A DNA stretch of 64,000 nucleotides from Methanosarcina sp. DH2 (GCF_020804225.1 NZ_WJBI01000014.1:252-64251); one strand, 5' to 3'. Shown: positions 44,435 through 53,252, counted from the stretch's first letter. Made by a program: numbers and translations. Notes: a model not told the origin generated them from the letters alone.

Positions 44435-46572
44435 AGGTAATCACCAAGGTTATACTGTCTGGGCACAGCAGGCTTTTCTTTTCCTCTTTTCTGGCTCTGC
44501 TTTACCGGTTTTACGATTCTATCCGGAACCTGGGATGGTTTTTCATTCGGGGGTATTTCATCCACAGACTTTTCATCCACAGACTTTTCATCCACAGACT
44601 TTTCATCCACAGACTTTTCATCCACAGACTTTTCATCCACAGGTTTTTCATTCGCAGATTTTTCATCCGGAAGCTTTCCGATTTTGTCCCTTCCGTCTTT
44701 TTCGGGACTGATTTCTATTCCGAACCCGGATAGATTCCCAGCCTCTATCTCTATTTTATTTCCGGCGTCTGTCCCGAACTCGGTTCTTTCTTCTCTATCT
44801 TCCCCAGGAATTTCTCCAGGAATTTCTGTAAGGGTTCCGGGAGTTTCCTCCAGAGTTTCAGATGAAGAGGGTTCTTCATCCTGGAAACTGACCAAGGGAC
44901 TAATAGTAACTCCAGAATCAACTTCTGGACCAGGAACGACTTCGGGAATTTCGGTTTCTACATGTGCCTCTGCGGGTCCAGCATTTTCATATAACCCGGC
45001 AGTTTCAGAGGATTCGGCACTTCCGTATGTTACGGGTACATGAAGAGATTCAAGGCTCTCATTAAATGATTCAGGGGTTTTAGCGAGAGTTTCATGAACC
45101 TTATCAGGAATTTCAGAAACTTCGTCAGGGTCTTCAAAACTATTATTGAGAGATTCAGAGCTTTCAATTCTTGCAAAAGCCCTCAGGATCTCAGATTTTC
45201 CGGCAATTGTCGCAAAGTCAGCCCTTCCTGCAAGTTCGAGATTTTCAACCTGTCTTTTAACCTGTCCAGCAACACCTTCAGGTTTGAATTCTTCAGGCTC
45301 CCCAATCCCGATGGGACCTGAAGGGCTCGCAGAGCTGTCAGGACTGACAGGAAAGGTAGGAATAATGGGAACGATAGGAACAATAGGACTGACAGGGATC
45401 TCTATCTTGAAATCCGGGTCTTTGAAATCCAGTGCTTCAATCAATCCCGAGAGCCGGTTCTCTGTTTCTTCGTCCACCCTTGACCTTGACACGTCCGGGC
45501 TCCGGATAATCTCATCGACTATCAGCCCGCCGTCGTTCAAGCTCATCCTGCGGATCTCTTCGGCAACTGCATGGTCGGGATCAGAAAATGCAACTTTGAT
45601 AACTTCCTCGGGGAGGAGACCCTCTTTTACCCTGAGGTCGTTAACCTTTGCCACGAGGGCTCCTTTGCTTAACAGGTATTCTTCGATCTCGCTGAAGGAG
45701 AGGACTGGACCTGAATCTCCTGAAATATCCAGGAACACCACCGACTCCGGTAGCTCTTCAAGGTGCTCGTTTACGGCAGAAAAAATCTGTTCGTATGGCT
45801 TTTCTTCCCCGTCAAGTTTTGCCGTAATGAACAGGAAATTTCGGGTAGGGATAGTTCTTCTGCTTATTTCCAGCCCTTCCCCGGAAAGAGTGATAATATT
45901 GTAAGAACGGGGCTCGCTTTCAGATGCACTATTACGCTCTGTGCTGCCCGAGTATGTAGCCCAGGTCTCCCCTACCTTTATCTTTTCATATTTGTGGTAG
46001 TCCCCGAGAAGAATTGCATCAACCTTAAAAGGAAGGTTTTCAAGCACCCCGGTGCAGTCCCAGTCCGCATACGGGAAAGGCTGCACGATCTGATGCATTA
46101 CAAGCAGCTTCCTGCAGTTTTCCGGCAGGGATTCCGGAACTTCAAACCCTGAATAATCGTAAAGAGGAATCTTTGACTTCGGGACGCTGTCAATCCCGTA
46201 AATTGCCGTGCCTCCTCCCCCTACCAGCTGCGGTGTTTTCCCGAGCCTTGCTGCAAGCCCCATTTCCTCAAAGAGGTCCAGCCACTGGATATTTTGCTTG
46301 CTCTCGTGGTTCCCGACAATTCCAAAAAAAGGTATGTTTGCAGCCTTCAACCGGAACAGGAGGTTCATCGTCTCAAGGAGGTCTTCAAGGGTCGGGTTTC
46401 TTGAATCAAAAAGGTCTCCCGCATGCACGACAGCATCAACCTGCATGTCAACCGCATCCTGAATGACTACCTCAAAAGCCTTAAAAAAGTCCTGCCTACG
46501 TACCTCGCTGTGGTACTGCCGGTATCCCAGGTGCGTGTCTGCTGTGTGGAGTATCCTTGTTTCCTGAACCAT
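44431..46572 (-). CDS. mre11: DNA repair nuclease Mre11 with long C-terminal extension
   Basis: The first 370 residues are a calcineurin-like manganese nuclease: ILHTADTHLGYRQYHSEVRR, VVHAGDLFDSRNPTLEDL, FGIVGNHESKQN, and AILLGDYHKYEKIKVG. With Rad50 it resects and opens hairpins at DNA breaks. Archaeal Mre11 is usually near 400 residues; this one has 713. The extra 310 residues are serine-, proline- and glutamate-rich, with SPIVPIVPIIPTFPVSP near 395, and five VDEKS repeats near 648-672. The last 20 residues turn basic (KQSQKRGKEKPAVP), perhaps a Rad50 or DNA contact. A 225-base copy of its middle lies at 47843-48067. Confidence 0.96.
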   Translation of the reverse strand: MVQETRILHTADTHLGYRQYHSEVRRQDFFKAFEVVIQDAVDMQVDAVVHAGDLFDSRNPTLEDLLETMNLLFRLKAANIPFFGIVGNHESKQNIQWLDLFEEMGLAARLGKTPQLVGGGGTAIYGIDSVPKSKIPLYDYSGFEVPESLPENCRKLLVMHQIVQPFPYADWDCTGVLENLPFKVDAILLGDYHKYEKIKVGETWATYSGSTERNSASESEPRSYNIITLSGEGLEISRRTIPTRNFLFITAKLDGEEKPYEQIFSAVNEHLEELPESVVFLDISGDSGPVLSFSEIEEYLLSKGALVAKVNDLRVKEGLLPEEVIKVAFSDPDHAVAEEIRRMSLNDGGLIVDEIIRSPDVSRSRVDEETENRLSGLIEALDFKDPDFKIEIPVSPIVPIVPIIPTFPVSPDSSASPSGPIGIGEPEEFKPEGVAGQVKRQVENLELAGRADFATIAGKSEILRAFARIESSESLNNSFEDPDEVSEIPDKVHETLAKTPESFNESLESLHVPVTYGSAESSETAGLYENAGPAEAHVETEIPEVVPGPEVDSGVTISPLVSFQDEEPSSSETLEETPGTLTEIPGEIPGEDREERTEFGTDAGNKIEIEAGNLSGFGIEISPEKDGRDKIGKLPDEKSANEKPVDEKSVDEKSVDEKSVDEKSVDEKSVDEIPPNEKPSQVPDRIVKPVKQSQKRGKEKPAVPRQYNLGDYL
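44556..44645 (-). repeat. 15-bp in-frame tandem repeat in mre11
   Basis: TTTCATCCACAGACT (plus-strand view) is repeated exactly five times from 44556 to 44630, with variant units to about 44675. It encodes VDEKS repeats in the Mre11 tail. Confidence 0.95.
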
Positions 46573-46949
46573 GAATATCAGTCTCTGGTTTTAACGCTAT
46601 AAGGATTTGTATATTAGTATTTAACTCATTTCCACAGACTCGTGGCTAAGAGCTCATGTTAATTCAGCGAAGCCTGAACATTATTCTTAATCATTTCGAT
46701 TAACGCGTTGGAGTGGTTACTCATGATTTAAATCTACTCTTTTTATAAAAAATCACGAATTCAAATAAAAAAGCATATATGTCAGAAATAATATAAATTA
46801 CGATTATAATTTGTCACCTTTTTAACAGAATACAGAAAATTAGGCACACTGCCAAAAATTAAGAACAAATTTATTACTTTTGACTGCAAAAATAGGGGTG
46901 AATAGCAAAAAATCAGAAATAGTCATAGTAATTAAAAGGTGGGAGAAAG
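46573..46949. promoter_or_regulatory. Divergent intergenic region, mre11-rad50 and CPBP gene
   Basis: About 375 AT-rich bases. Candidate elements are ATATTAGTATTTAA at 46611-46624 for the mre11 side and AATATAAATTACG at 46790-46803 for the plus side. GGTGGGAG at 46938-46945 is the ribosome site of the CPBP gene. No reading frame is supported. Confidence 0.45.
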
Positions 46950-47819
46950 ATGATTCCTAACTACAGGTACAAACCCGGAGCCTATTATATTACCATTTTT
47001 ATTATAACCTATGCTCTCTGGTTTTCAGGGGCATATTTAAGTTTTCATGATGATAGCGGACTGTATATATTATTAATGTTACTTGGAATGATGACGCCTT
47101 TTCTTATTGCATTATTTATGATATTTACATCTAAAAATTCGGATTTAAAAAAGGATTTTATCAACAGGTTTATCAATCTCAGGTTAATAAACCCAAAAGT
47201 GCTACTGGCATTTTTTTTAATAATGCCACTCACTGTTCTGGTATCTATCTTTCTTTCTCTTCCATTTGGTGGATCGACTTCTCAATTTCAATTTGCTGAA
47301 AATTACTCTTTTTCATCAGGGTTTGTCCCTGCGTTTCTTACTCTTATCCTGGCTTCAATTTTTGAAGAGCTTGGATGGAGAGGATACGGCTTTGAAAGTC
47401 TGCAAAGCCGGCACACTTTCTTTACGGCATCGATTGTTTTCAGTATACTCTGGTCGCTCTGGCACTTCCCGCTGATCTTTGTCAATCACTTTTACCAGTA
47501 CGAGATTTTCCACGAAAACATCTGGTATGCGGTGAATTTTTTTGTCAGCATTATCCCTATGGGAGTGATTATCAGCTGGATCTACATAAAAAACGGAAAA
47601 AGTGTTCTGGCAGCGATTCTCATTCACATTTGCATCAATTTCTCGCAGGAAGCTCTGCAAATGACTCAATTTGCAAAGTGCATTGAAACTGTGGTTGTTA
47701 CTATCGTTGCTGCCATTATTTTCATATCAGACAAAGAGATGTTTTTTTCGAAAGAACATCTTACTACTGGAGTTGACGAGTTACCGAGAATGACAGGATC
47801 ACTGGAGTTAACTGAGTGA
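46950..47819 (+). CDS. CPBP family intramembrane metalloprotease (CAAX/Abi type)
   Basis: The 289-residue protein has about eight membrane helices and the three CPBP motifs. Motif 1 is FEELGWRGYGFESLQ (EExxxR) near residue 140, motif 2 is SILWSLWHFPLIFVNHF (FxxxH-like) near 170, and motif 3 is AAILIHICINF near 225. These residues place metal and nucleophile inside the membrane, as in Rce1-type proteases. Members process prenylated proteins, bacteriocins or unknown substrates; I cannot say which here. A good ribosome site precedes the ATG. The tail is soluble. Confidence 0.92.
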   Translation: MIPNYRYKPGAYYITIFIITYALWFSGAYLSFHDDSGLYILLMLLGMMTPFLIALFMIFTSKNSDLKKDFINRFINLRLINPKVLLAFFLIMPLTVLVSIFLSLPFGGSTSQFQFAENYSFSSGFVPAFLTLILASIFEELGWRGYGFESLQSRHTFFTASIVFSILWSLWHFPLIFVNHFYQYEIFHENIWYAVNFFVSIIPMGVIISWIYIKNGKSVLAAILIHICINFSQEALQMTQFAKCIETVVVTIVAAIIFISDKEMFFSKEHLTTGVDELPRMTGSLELTE

Positions 47820-47842
47820 CAAATCTCTGAGGTTAACTGAAT

Positions 47843-48067
47843 TTCCCCGTCGATTTTTGCCATAATGAGAAGGAAATTGCGGGTAGGAATAGTCCTCCTG
47901 CTGATTTCCAGCCCTTCCCCGAAAAGAGTGATGATATTGTAAGAACGGGTCTCATTTTCGGACGCACTGTTGCGTTCGGTACTGCCCGGGTATGTGACCC
48001 AGGTTTCCCCTACCTTTATTTTTTCGTATTTGTGGTAATCCCCGAGGAGAATTGCATTAACCTTAAA
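47843..48067 (-). pseudogene. Displaced 225-bp internal fragment of mre11
   Basis: This stretch aligns base for base, without gaps, with 45805-46029 inside mre11; I count about 31 mismatches by hand, mostly transitions. Read on the minus strand it gives AILLGDYHKYEKIKVGETW, YPGSTERNSASENETRSYN and LEISRRTIPTRNFLLIMAKI, still open. Both ends are abrupt. It cannot make a working enzyme. It lies 1.3 kb from mre11, behind the CPBP gene. Confidence 0.9.
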
Positions 48068-48266
48068 CGAACGGCTGAAACCGATATGCTTTGAGAAATC
48101 AGAGAGAAATCATCAACCACGCCGGAAAAAATAGAGAGACAAATCATCTACTTTTTAATAGTATCAATCAAAAAATGTCACAAGATCTGAAAAATGAGCA
48201 TGCACTGAAGAATCATCACATTGAAAACGTATCAACATTAGATATCATCATATTAATGGTGTCAAA
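48068..48266. other. Short intergenic region
   Basis: I see no gene or clear control site here beyond AT-rich sequence before the nuclease gene; ATCATCA-type motifs recur at about 48205-48258. Confidence 0.4.
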
Positions 48267-48971
48267 ATGAGAATTGTAACCTGGAATTGTAATATGGCAT
48301 TCAGGAAAAAGTATGAGAAAATTCTTCCATACAATCCAGATTTACTGATTGTTCCGGAATGCGAACATCCGGGCAAATTTACTGATGACTTTTATTCGAA
48401 TGTTTTGTGGATCGGGGATAATAAAAACAAAGGCTTAGGGGTTTTCAGTTTCAACGACATAGAAATTTCTTTACATGAATCCTATTGTGAAGAATATAGA
48501 TATGTTCTCCCGATTAAAATGACCAATCCAAAAGCTACAAACCTTATCGCAATATGGTCACAGAATAATAAAGAAGATCCTAAAAGAAGATATATAGGAG
48601 AGGTTTGGAAATCGTTGAATTATTATAAAGATATGCTCAAATCTCCAGTAATTATTGCAGGAGACTTCAACTGGAACGTTATCTGGGATAGAAAACCTGA
48701 CTATCCTCTTTACGGAACACTCACCAATGTAATTCACTTTTTAAAACAACTTGAGATACATAGCGCGTACCATAAATCTGCAAATATAAGTTTTGGTCAT
48801 GAGAAAGAACCAACCTTATACTTCAGGAAAAACAGAAAAACTCCTTATCATATTGATTATATATTTGCATCAACGGACATCATAAATTGCACTAAAGAAT
48901 TTTCTATTGGTAAATATGAAGACTGGATCGCTTTAAGTGATCACATGCCATTAATGGCAGAATTCGAGTAA
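48267..48971 (+). CDS. Endonuclease/exonuclease/phosphatase (EEP) family protein
   Basis: The 234-residue protein has all four EEP marks: MRIVTWNCNMAFRKKYEKIL at the N-terminus, LLIVPECEHPG with the metal Glu, IIAGDFNWNVIWD (GDFN), and the C-terminal pair HIDYIFAS and LSDHMPLMAEF. Members cut DNA, RNA, or phosphate esters with magnesium. It has no signal peptide, so it acts in the cytoplasm. It is short for the family but complete. The surroundings, with decayed genes, suggest an accessory region. Confidence 0.87.
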   Translation: MRIVTWNCNMAFRKKYEKILPYNPDLLIVPECEHPGKFTDDFYSNVLWIGDNKNKGLGVFSFNDIEISLHESYCEEYRYVLPIKMTNPKATNLIAIWSQNNKEDPKRRYIGEVWKSLNYYKDMLKSPVIIAGDFNWNVIWDRKPDYPLYGTLTNVIHFLKQLEIHSAYHKSANISFGHEKEPTLYFRKNRKTPYHIDYIFASTDIINCTKEFSIGKYEDWIALSDHMPLMAEFE

Positions 48972-49037
48972 ATTTACTGGTTTTTTCAAGTAGCTAACCT
49001 CTAAAATCAGAGTTTCACTGGTACATCCAGACGTTCT

Positions 49038-49063
49038 CCGAACCAAAAAGACATTTATTCTCT
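49038..49063 (+). repeat. 26-bp sequence shared with the rubrerythrin leader
   Basis: CCGAACCAAAAAGACATTTA plus TTCTCT recurs at 50277-50302 with one change. Looser similarity continues for about 50 bases. At the second site it lies 117 bases before rubrerythrin; here no credible gene follows. Confidence 0.85.
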
Positions 49064-49256
49064 AACAAATGAAAAATGAATTAGGAGTTATACAGTTGAA
49101 GAAAAATAGTAGTACGGAATTTCAGAGTATCCAAGACAAGAATTTGATTATAGTGCCTAATGTGTCCGGTTCAATGCTTCAACCATGTAGATCCTGCTTT
49201 CTTACTTCTTTTTGCTTGTGTACAAATTATCATCCCCTGGGAGACCATGACTATGT

Positions 49257-49598
49257 TCATTTAGGGAAGGAAGTATAGAGTTTCTTTCCGGCAGTATATC
49301 CCTCACCGTATCCGGCTTTATATCCGTTAAAATATCCGCCATCATATCCAGAATCTGGCCCATAGTAGATCATAATGAATACCTTTGGATCTTTACCAGC
49401 TATTCCATCTTTAAATCCATCACCGTACCCTATATGGTATCCTTCTCTGTATCCGCGATCATAGCTGTCAGATTTTTCGTTCCCATATTTTGTCGAGAAA
49501 GCTGCACTTACTGGCGCAGCTGCTAATGAAGCTATAAAGAGGACTAACAAGAAAACGCCCAATATCTTTCCTTTGCTTCCAAATTTTTGTTTTCCCAT
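49257..49598 (-). CDS. Small exported protein with GYxxGY repeats
   Basis: The 113-residue protein has an N-terminal basic stretch and a hydrophobic core (ILGVFLLVLFIASLAAAPVS) ending in a likely signal cleavage site at APVSAAF. The mature part is a tyrosine- and glycine-rich repeat, YDRGYREGYHIGYGDGFKDG and YDGGYFNGYKAGYGEGYTAG, with a four-residue GYxxG period. Such repeats form helix-turn or membrane-associated structures in several small families; the function is unknown to me. The start lies close to a long AT-rich gap. Confidence 0.72.
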   Translation of the reverse strand: MGKQKFGSKGKILGVFLLVLFIASLAAAPVSAAFSTKYGNEKSDSYDRGYREGYHIGYGDGFKDGIAGKDPKVFIMIYYGPDSGYDGGYFNGYKAGYGEGYTAGKKLYTSFPK

Positions 49599-50418
49599 TT
49601 GCTACTCTCCAAACCTTTACCTGATTTAATCTAGTGCATCGATTCCAAAAATAAATCCTTTATTTTGTAGTAGATTCGTGATATGTAGGCAGACTCAAAA
49701 GTCTAGGTTTGTGAATATTTCGAAATCGCAGTACTAGTATTATAATATCCAGTCACAAGACTGACATTTCAAATCCCTGTACTTCAGTTGTATAACATCC
49801 ACAGCAATCGATTTGTTAGGTTATTCGGGTTAAGTGCTTTTAATTTTTAGATAAATAGATTTGAATTTCAATTGCTTGTAAGCGTATATGCATATATCTG
49901 ATAAATATATAAGTCAAATAGAATAAAATTTCCGTATAATTAATAATTATAAAAAAATGAAGGCGATAAAAAGGTAAAGAGACTAAAAAGATGCCTGGCA
50001 GACTCAAACACTCCGTGGGAACCCGGAGGGGCTCAAATATCATATAATTTTGCCCTTTACCATACCTAAATTTTTAACTTTTAAACTCGAATTGCAATTA
50101 TCACATCATCGAAAATAGAGCCTGATCGAAAAGTGGATTTGAGGTATATTAAAAACCCAGTTGAAAACTCATCATTGAATATCCACCCATAACTCCAGAT
50201 TCTTGCCTAGATCAGCTCATTAAAGTGCGTTTCCGATCTCAGACAGCTACCTAAAAAAGCTGTTCTAAGCCTCTTCCCGAACCAAAAAGACTTTTATTCT
50301 CTTAAACTCAAATAAGAGACAAACTCGGACTTACACAATTGAATAGAAAAATAACAGGATGAATGCGTAAGTCTGAAGCTATTGAATTATCGAATTTTAT
50401 TGAAAAGGGGTTTTTTAA
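49599..50418. other. Long intergenic region before rubrerythrin
   Basis: About 820 bases. I see no credible gene. A second copy of the 26-bp shared sequence sits at 50277-50302. The downstream leader of about 100 bases has no strong hairpin. TTTTTTAAATG precedes the start, with AAAAGGGG as ribosome site at 50402-50410. Confidence 0.5.
50277..50302 (+). promoter_or_regulatory. Possible promoter of rubrerythrin (copy of 49038-49063)
   Basis: CCGAACCAAAAAGAC followed by TTTTATTCTCT could combine a BRE-like purine stretch with a weak TATA element. That it recurs at 49038 supports a control role; the assignment is inference. Confidence 0.35.
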
Positions 50419-50967
50419 ATGAAAAAGATGACAGAACAGCATCTTATCAATGCATTTGGTGGGGAAAGCCAGGCACATATGAGGTATTTGCATTTTGCAA
50501 ACCAGGCTGAAAAAGAAAAATTCACAAATGTAGCCCGCCTATTCCGCGCAATCTCTCATGCTGAATACGTTCATGCAGGAGACCATTACAAAGCATTAAA
50601 ACATCTCAATGGGGGATTTGTCGCAAACAGCATGGCAGCTTTTGGTCCAGGGGACACAATTAAAAACCTTCAACTAGCAATCGACGGCGAGACATTTGAA
50701 ATTGAAGAAATGTATCCCGTATACATAGAGGTAGCAAAATTCCAAGGAGAAAAAATCGCGCAGAGAAGTTTTGAATGGTCGTATGCTACTGAAAAACTGC
50801 ACAAACAGCTTTTTGAAAAAGCATTCGAATCGGTTAATGCAGGAAAAGATGTTGAACTCGGCCCTGTCCAGATTTGCGAGGTATGTGGATATACTCTCGA
50901 AGGAGAGGCACCGGATAGATGCCCAGTATGTGGTGCAGTAAAAGAGAAGTTTACCGCGTTTAGATAA
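50419..50967 (+). CDS. rbr: Rubrerythrin
   Basis: The 182-residue protein reduces peroxide and protects anaerobes from oxygen. The ferritin-like domain (1-140) holds the diiron ligands in AFGGESQAHMRYLHFANQAE, FRAISHAEYVHAGDHYKAL and WSYATEKLHKQLFEKAF. The C-terminal rubredoxin-like domain has CEVCGYTLEGEAPDRCPVCG, two CxxC pairs for one iron. Both domains are complete. AAAAGGGG precedes the ATG. A perfect 14-bp inverted repeat follows the stop. Confidence 0.95.
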   Translation: MKKMTEQHLINAFGGESQAHMRYLHFANQAEKEKFTNVARLFRAISHAEYVHAGDHYKALKHLNGGFVANSMAAFGPGDTIKNLQLAIDGETFEIEEMYPVYIEVAKFQGEKIAQRSFEWSYATEKLHKQLFEKAFESVNAGKDVELGPVQICEVCGYTLEGEAPDRCPVCGAVKEKFTAFR

Positions 50968-50979
50968 TTTCCAAAAGGC

Positions 50980-51049
50980 GAGCTTATCCTATAACTCAAA
51001 ACTTACTTTTTTGAATTTCGTATTTTTAGAATATGTATAGGATAAGCTC
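50980..51049. terminator. Perfect 14-bp inverted repeat behind rubrerythrin
   Basis: GAGCTTATCCTATA (50980-50993) and TATAGGATAAGCTC (51036-51049) are exact inverse complements with a 42-base, T-rich loop. It may be a terminator or RNA-stabilising stem, or the relic of a small mobile element. Confidence 0.6.
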
Positions 51050-51072
51050 AAAAATAAGCTCAAGCAGGATTT

Positions 51073-51170
51073 TCACCTGCGATAAAGAGCAAAAGCCAAT
51101 GCAAAAACTGAAATTGCGCCGGCTAGTGTAAAGGCTGGCGTGGATGCAGTAAATACGTTTTGAAAAGCTA
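51073..51170 (-). pseudogene. C-terminal remnant of a TPAF-anchor exported protein
   Basis: On the minus strand the frame reads IAFQNVFTASTPAFTLAGAI then SVFALAFALYRR and a stop at 51073-51075. This is the same C-terminal pattern (T-P-A-F, hydrophobic helix, basic end) as in the intact protein at 53453-54058. Nothing of the body remains upstream. Confidence 0.7.
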
Positions 51171-51337
51171 TTGTGAAAATATTTATTTTCGAAAAACTAC
51201 TGCGGAAAGTGGATTAAATGAAATATTGTCATTGCCTGTACTTTAAGTTCAAAATATAAAATATATGTCAACGAATATTTTTGAAGATATTTTTCTTCAT
51301 TACATTTATTAGTTTATTCGACATTTCAATAAACATG

Positions 51338-52498
51338 GTAGGAAAATTGATAGAGTCGACAACGAAATTTTTCTTTTTAGCCTTGTTGGTGATAGCTATA
51401 CCCGCAAGTATACCTACTGCTTGTGCCGGGGATATAACTGTTGATGTTAATGGTTCTGAGAAATATACATCTATACAGGCTGCAATTAACGAATCATCGA
51501 ATGGAGACAACATAATTATCTTATCTGGAGTATATATTGAAAATTTGGTCATTGACAAACCTTTGACTATAATTTCTAAAACCGGAGATCCAACAGATGT
51601 GACAATAAAAGCTCCTCTTCCAGATGTTGTTGCAGTAGAGATCGATGCTAACAATACTGTATTTAAAGGAATTACTATCGCTTCTTACTACAAACTTGGC
51701 CAAGATTATGGTATAGTTATTATGGATAATGAAAATATTACTGTTAAAAATAATATATTTATTGGGTGTAAGAAAGGGATTACAATCATAAGGTCTTACA
51801 ACTGTACAATTGAAGATAACTATATGGAAGGCAAGAAAGGTGGAAAAGGAATCGACCTATATTTAGCAGGAAACAATTTAATTCGAAGAAACACGATTAC
51901 AAAATCTGGTGGTGCAATATGGGAAGATTACTGCGAAATTGGTAACGTATACCACGAAAACAACTTATCTGAGAACTGGAACGGGATTACCTTGATTCAT
52001 GATTCAGATTATAGTTCGGTATACGACAATTTGATACAAGGAAATGAAAATGATGGTATTTCTATAAGCTGGGCAGATAATAATGTAATTGTCAATAACT
52101 GGATTCTTGAAAATGGACAGGGAATCAATATCTATGATTCAAAACATAACAACATCAGTAGTAATGTGATTATGGATAATAAATATGGGATAGAGTTTGC
52201 GAGCGCTTATTCAAATCTAATCTATAATAATTATTTTAGAAATCCAAAAAATATTGCATGGGGCGATGGCCGTAATACTTGGAACGTGAGCAAAACACCC
52301 GGGAAAAACATAATTGGCGAATCCGATATCGCCGGAAATTGCTGGTTAGATAACGATGGAAATGGGATAAGTCACGAACTGCCAGATTTAAATGGTGATG
52401 GGATTTGCGACGAAGGGTATGACGTAGAGTATGACGGATGGGATTACCTTCCATTAAAAGACAACGGAAAAATACCCCAGAAATCAGACCGAAATTAA
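51338..52498 (+). CDS. Exported right-handed beta-helix protein (NosD/PbH1 type)
   Basis: From the ATG at 51338 the protein has a signal peptide (KFFFLALLVIAIPASIPTAC, cut near ACAG). Then comes TVDVNGSEKYTSIQAAINES, the usual opening of NosD-like beta-helix proteins, and rows of parallel beta-helix turns (ENITVKNNIFIGCKKGITII, ADNNVIVNNWILENGQGINI, SKHNNISSNVIMDNKYGIEF). The end has LDNDGNGISHELPDLNGDGI, calcium-like. Such proteins bind or cleave polysaccharides at the cell surface; the substrate is unknown. TTG at 51281 is a weaker start. A membrane anchor appears out of frame just after the stop (see 52487-52574). Confidence 0.85.
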   Translation, partial: VGKLIESTTKFFFLALLVIAIPASIPTACAGDITVDVNGSEKYTSIQAAINESSNGDNIIILSGVYIENLVIDKPLTIISKTGDPTDVTIKAPLPDVVAVEIDANNTVFKGITIASYYKLGQDYGIVIMDNENITVKNNIFIGCKKGITIIRSYNCTIEDNYMEGKKGGKGIDLYLAGNNLIRRNTITKSGGAIWEDYCEIGNVYHENNLSENWNGITLIHDSDYSSVYDNLIQGNENDGISISWADNNVIVNNWILENGQGINIYDSKHNNISSNVIMDNKYGIEFASAYSNLIYNNYFRNPKNIAWGDGRNTWNVSKTPGKNIIGESDIAGNCWLDNDGNGISHELPDLNGDGICDEGYDVEYDGWDYLPLKDNGKIPQKSDRN

Positions 52499-52574
52499 AC
52501 AAGCACCTATAAACTTTGATTTAATAATCAATGCTCTTTTATTAGCAGTTGTGATTGTTAAAAAAAGAGGATGA
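52487..52574 (+). pseudogene. Out-of-frame membrane anchor behind the beta-helix gene
   Basis: Overlapping the NosD stop, the next frame reads TEIKQAPINFDLIINALLLA then VVIVKKRG and a stop at 52572-52574. A hydrophobic helix ending in KKR is the usual C-terminal anchor of exported archaeal proteins. One base lost or gained before 52490 would join it to the beta-helix protein. Confidence 0.55.
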
Positions 52575-52653
52575 AAATAAAAACGACGAAATAAGGTATT
52601 CAGTTTGCTCCAACAATAAAACTTATTAAGGATTCCGAGTGCCGGGGAAATAT

Positions 52654-53252
52654 TTAGCGGCGGAATACTGTAAGGATCATTACCAGTGAAAGGAGAGTGC
52701 CTATAGCTGTGAAGGCGGGAGTTAATTCAGGGAAAGTTGTAGTTTCTGGTGATGTTGAGGCAGGAGATTGGCCTTCGTAGTATTCGGTGCTTATATATGG
52801 GTAAGCAATGGTGAACCCGCTGTTAACTAAAATATTTCCCGTTTCAAAATCATTTATCTGGTATACTAAATCTATTGATAAGACTCCACCGGCCCAATTT
52901 TCGGTTGGGGCAACTATCCATTCATATGATTTAGTGGATTTCTCCTCTACAACATCCCCGGTATATATATTCATTCTTTAGGTTGAACTATTTATCACAT
53001 AAAAATTATTCTTTTCTATCTCACTTAGCATTACAGACAATTCAGATTTTTTATATATATCTTAAAATCAATCCTTACTGTGAATAATGGTTCATCTATT
53101 TTTAATATAGGTTTTGGGACTTCTGTAGTATCTAAGATTTTGCCGTTGAAATAAAGGTCGTATTCATAAACTTCTCCATAAGGATTATATGCAGACGCTA
53201 AGTTCGTAAATAAAATTAAACCTATCCCGATTATTGTTACCTTTTGTCTCAT
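52654..53252 (-). pseudogene. Broken small exported protein, paralogue of 53453-54058
   Basis: The N-terminal piece (ATG at 53252) has a signal peptide (VTIIGIGLILFTNLASA) and YDLYFNGKILDTTEVPKPIL, matching VYFNDQILPGEMVATPILKV of the neighbour. After a frameshift at the six-T run 53047-53052 it continues as SELSVMLSEIEKNNFYVINS, hits a stop at 52978-52980, then runs as SYEWIVAPTENWAGGVLSID and VNSGFTIAYPYISTEYYEGQ to the TPAF anchor ELTPAFTAIGTLLSLVMILT. The intact copy aligns over its full length, so one frameshift and one nonsense codon have killed it. Confidence 0.82.

Noticed and set aside
49069-49278. 69-codon frame with a CRSC and CLC motif behind the 26-bp shared sequence
   Set aside because: It overlaps the end of the GYxxGY gene, has no ribosome site, and the composition does not look like a real protein. 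I keep open that a lost gene once stood here.
49735-49800. Possible tRNA-like stretch with TTTCAAATCCC
   Set aside because: No acceptor stem or anticodon arm can be folded around it.
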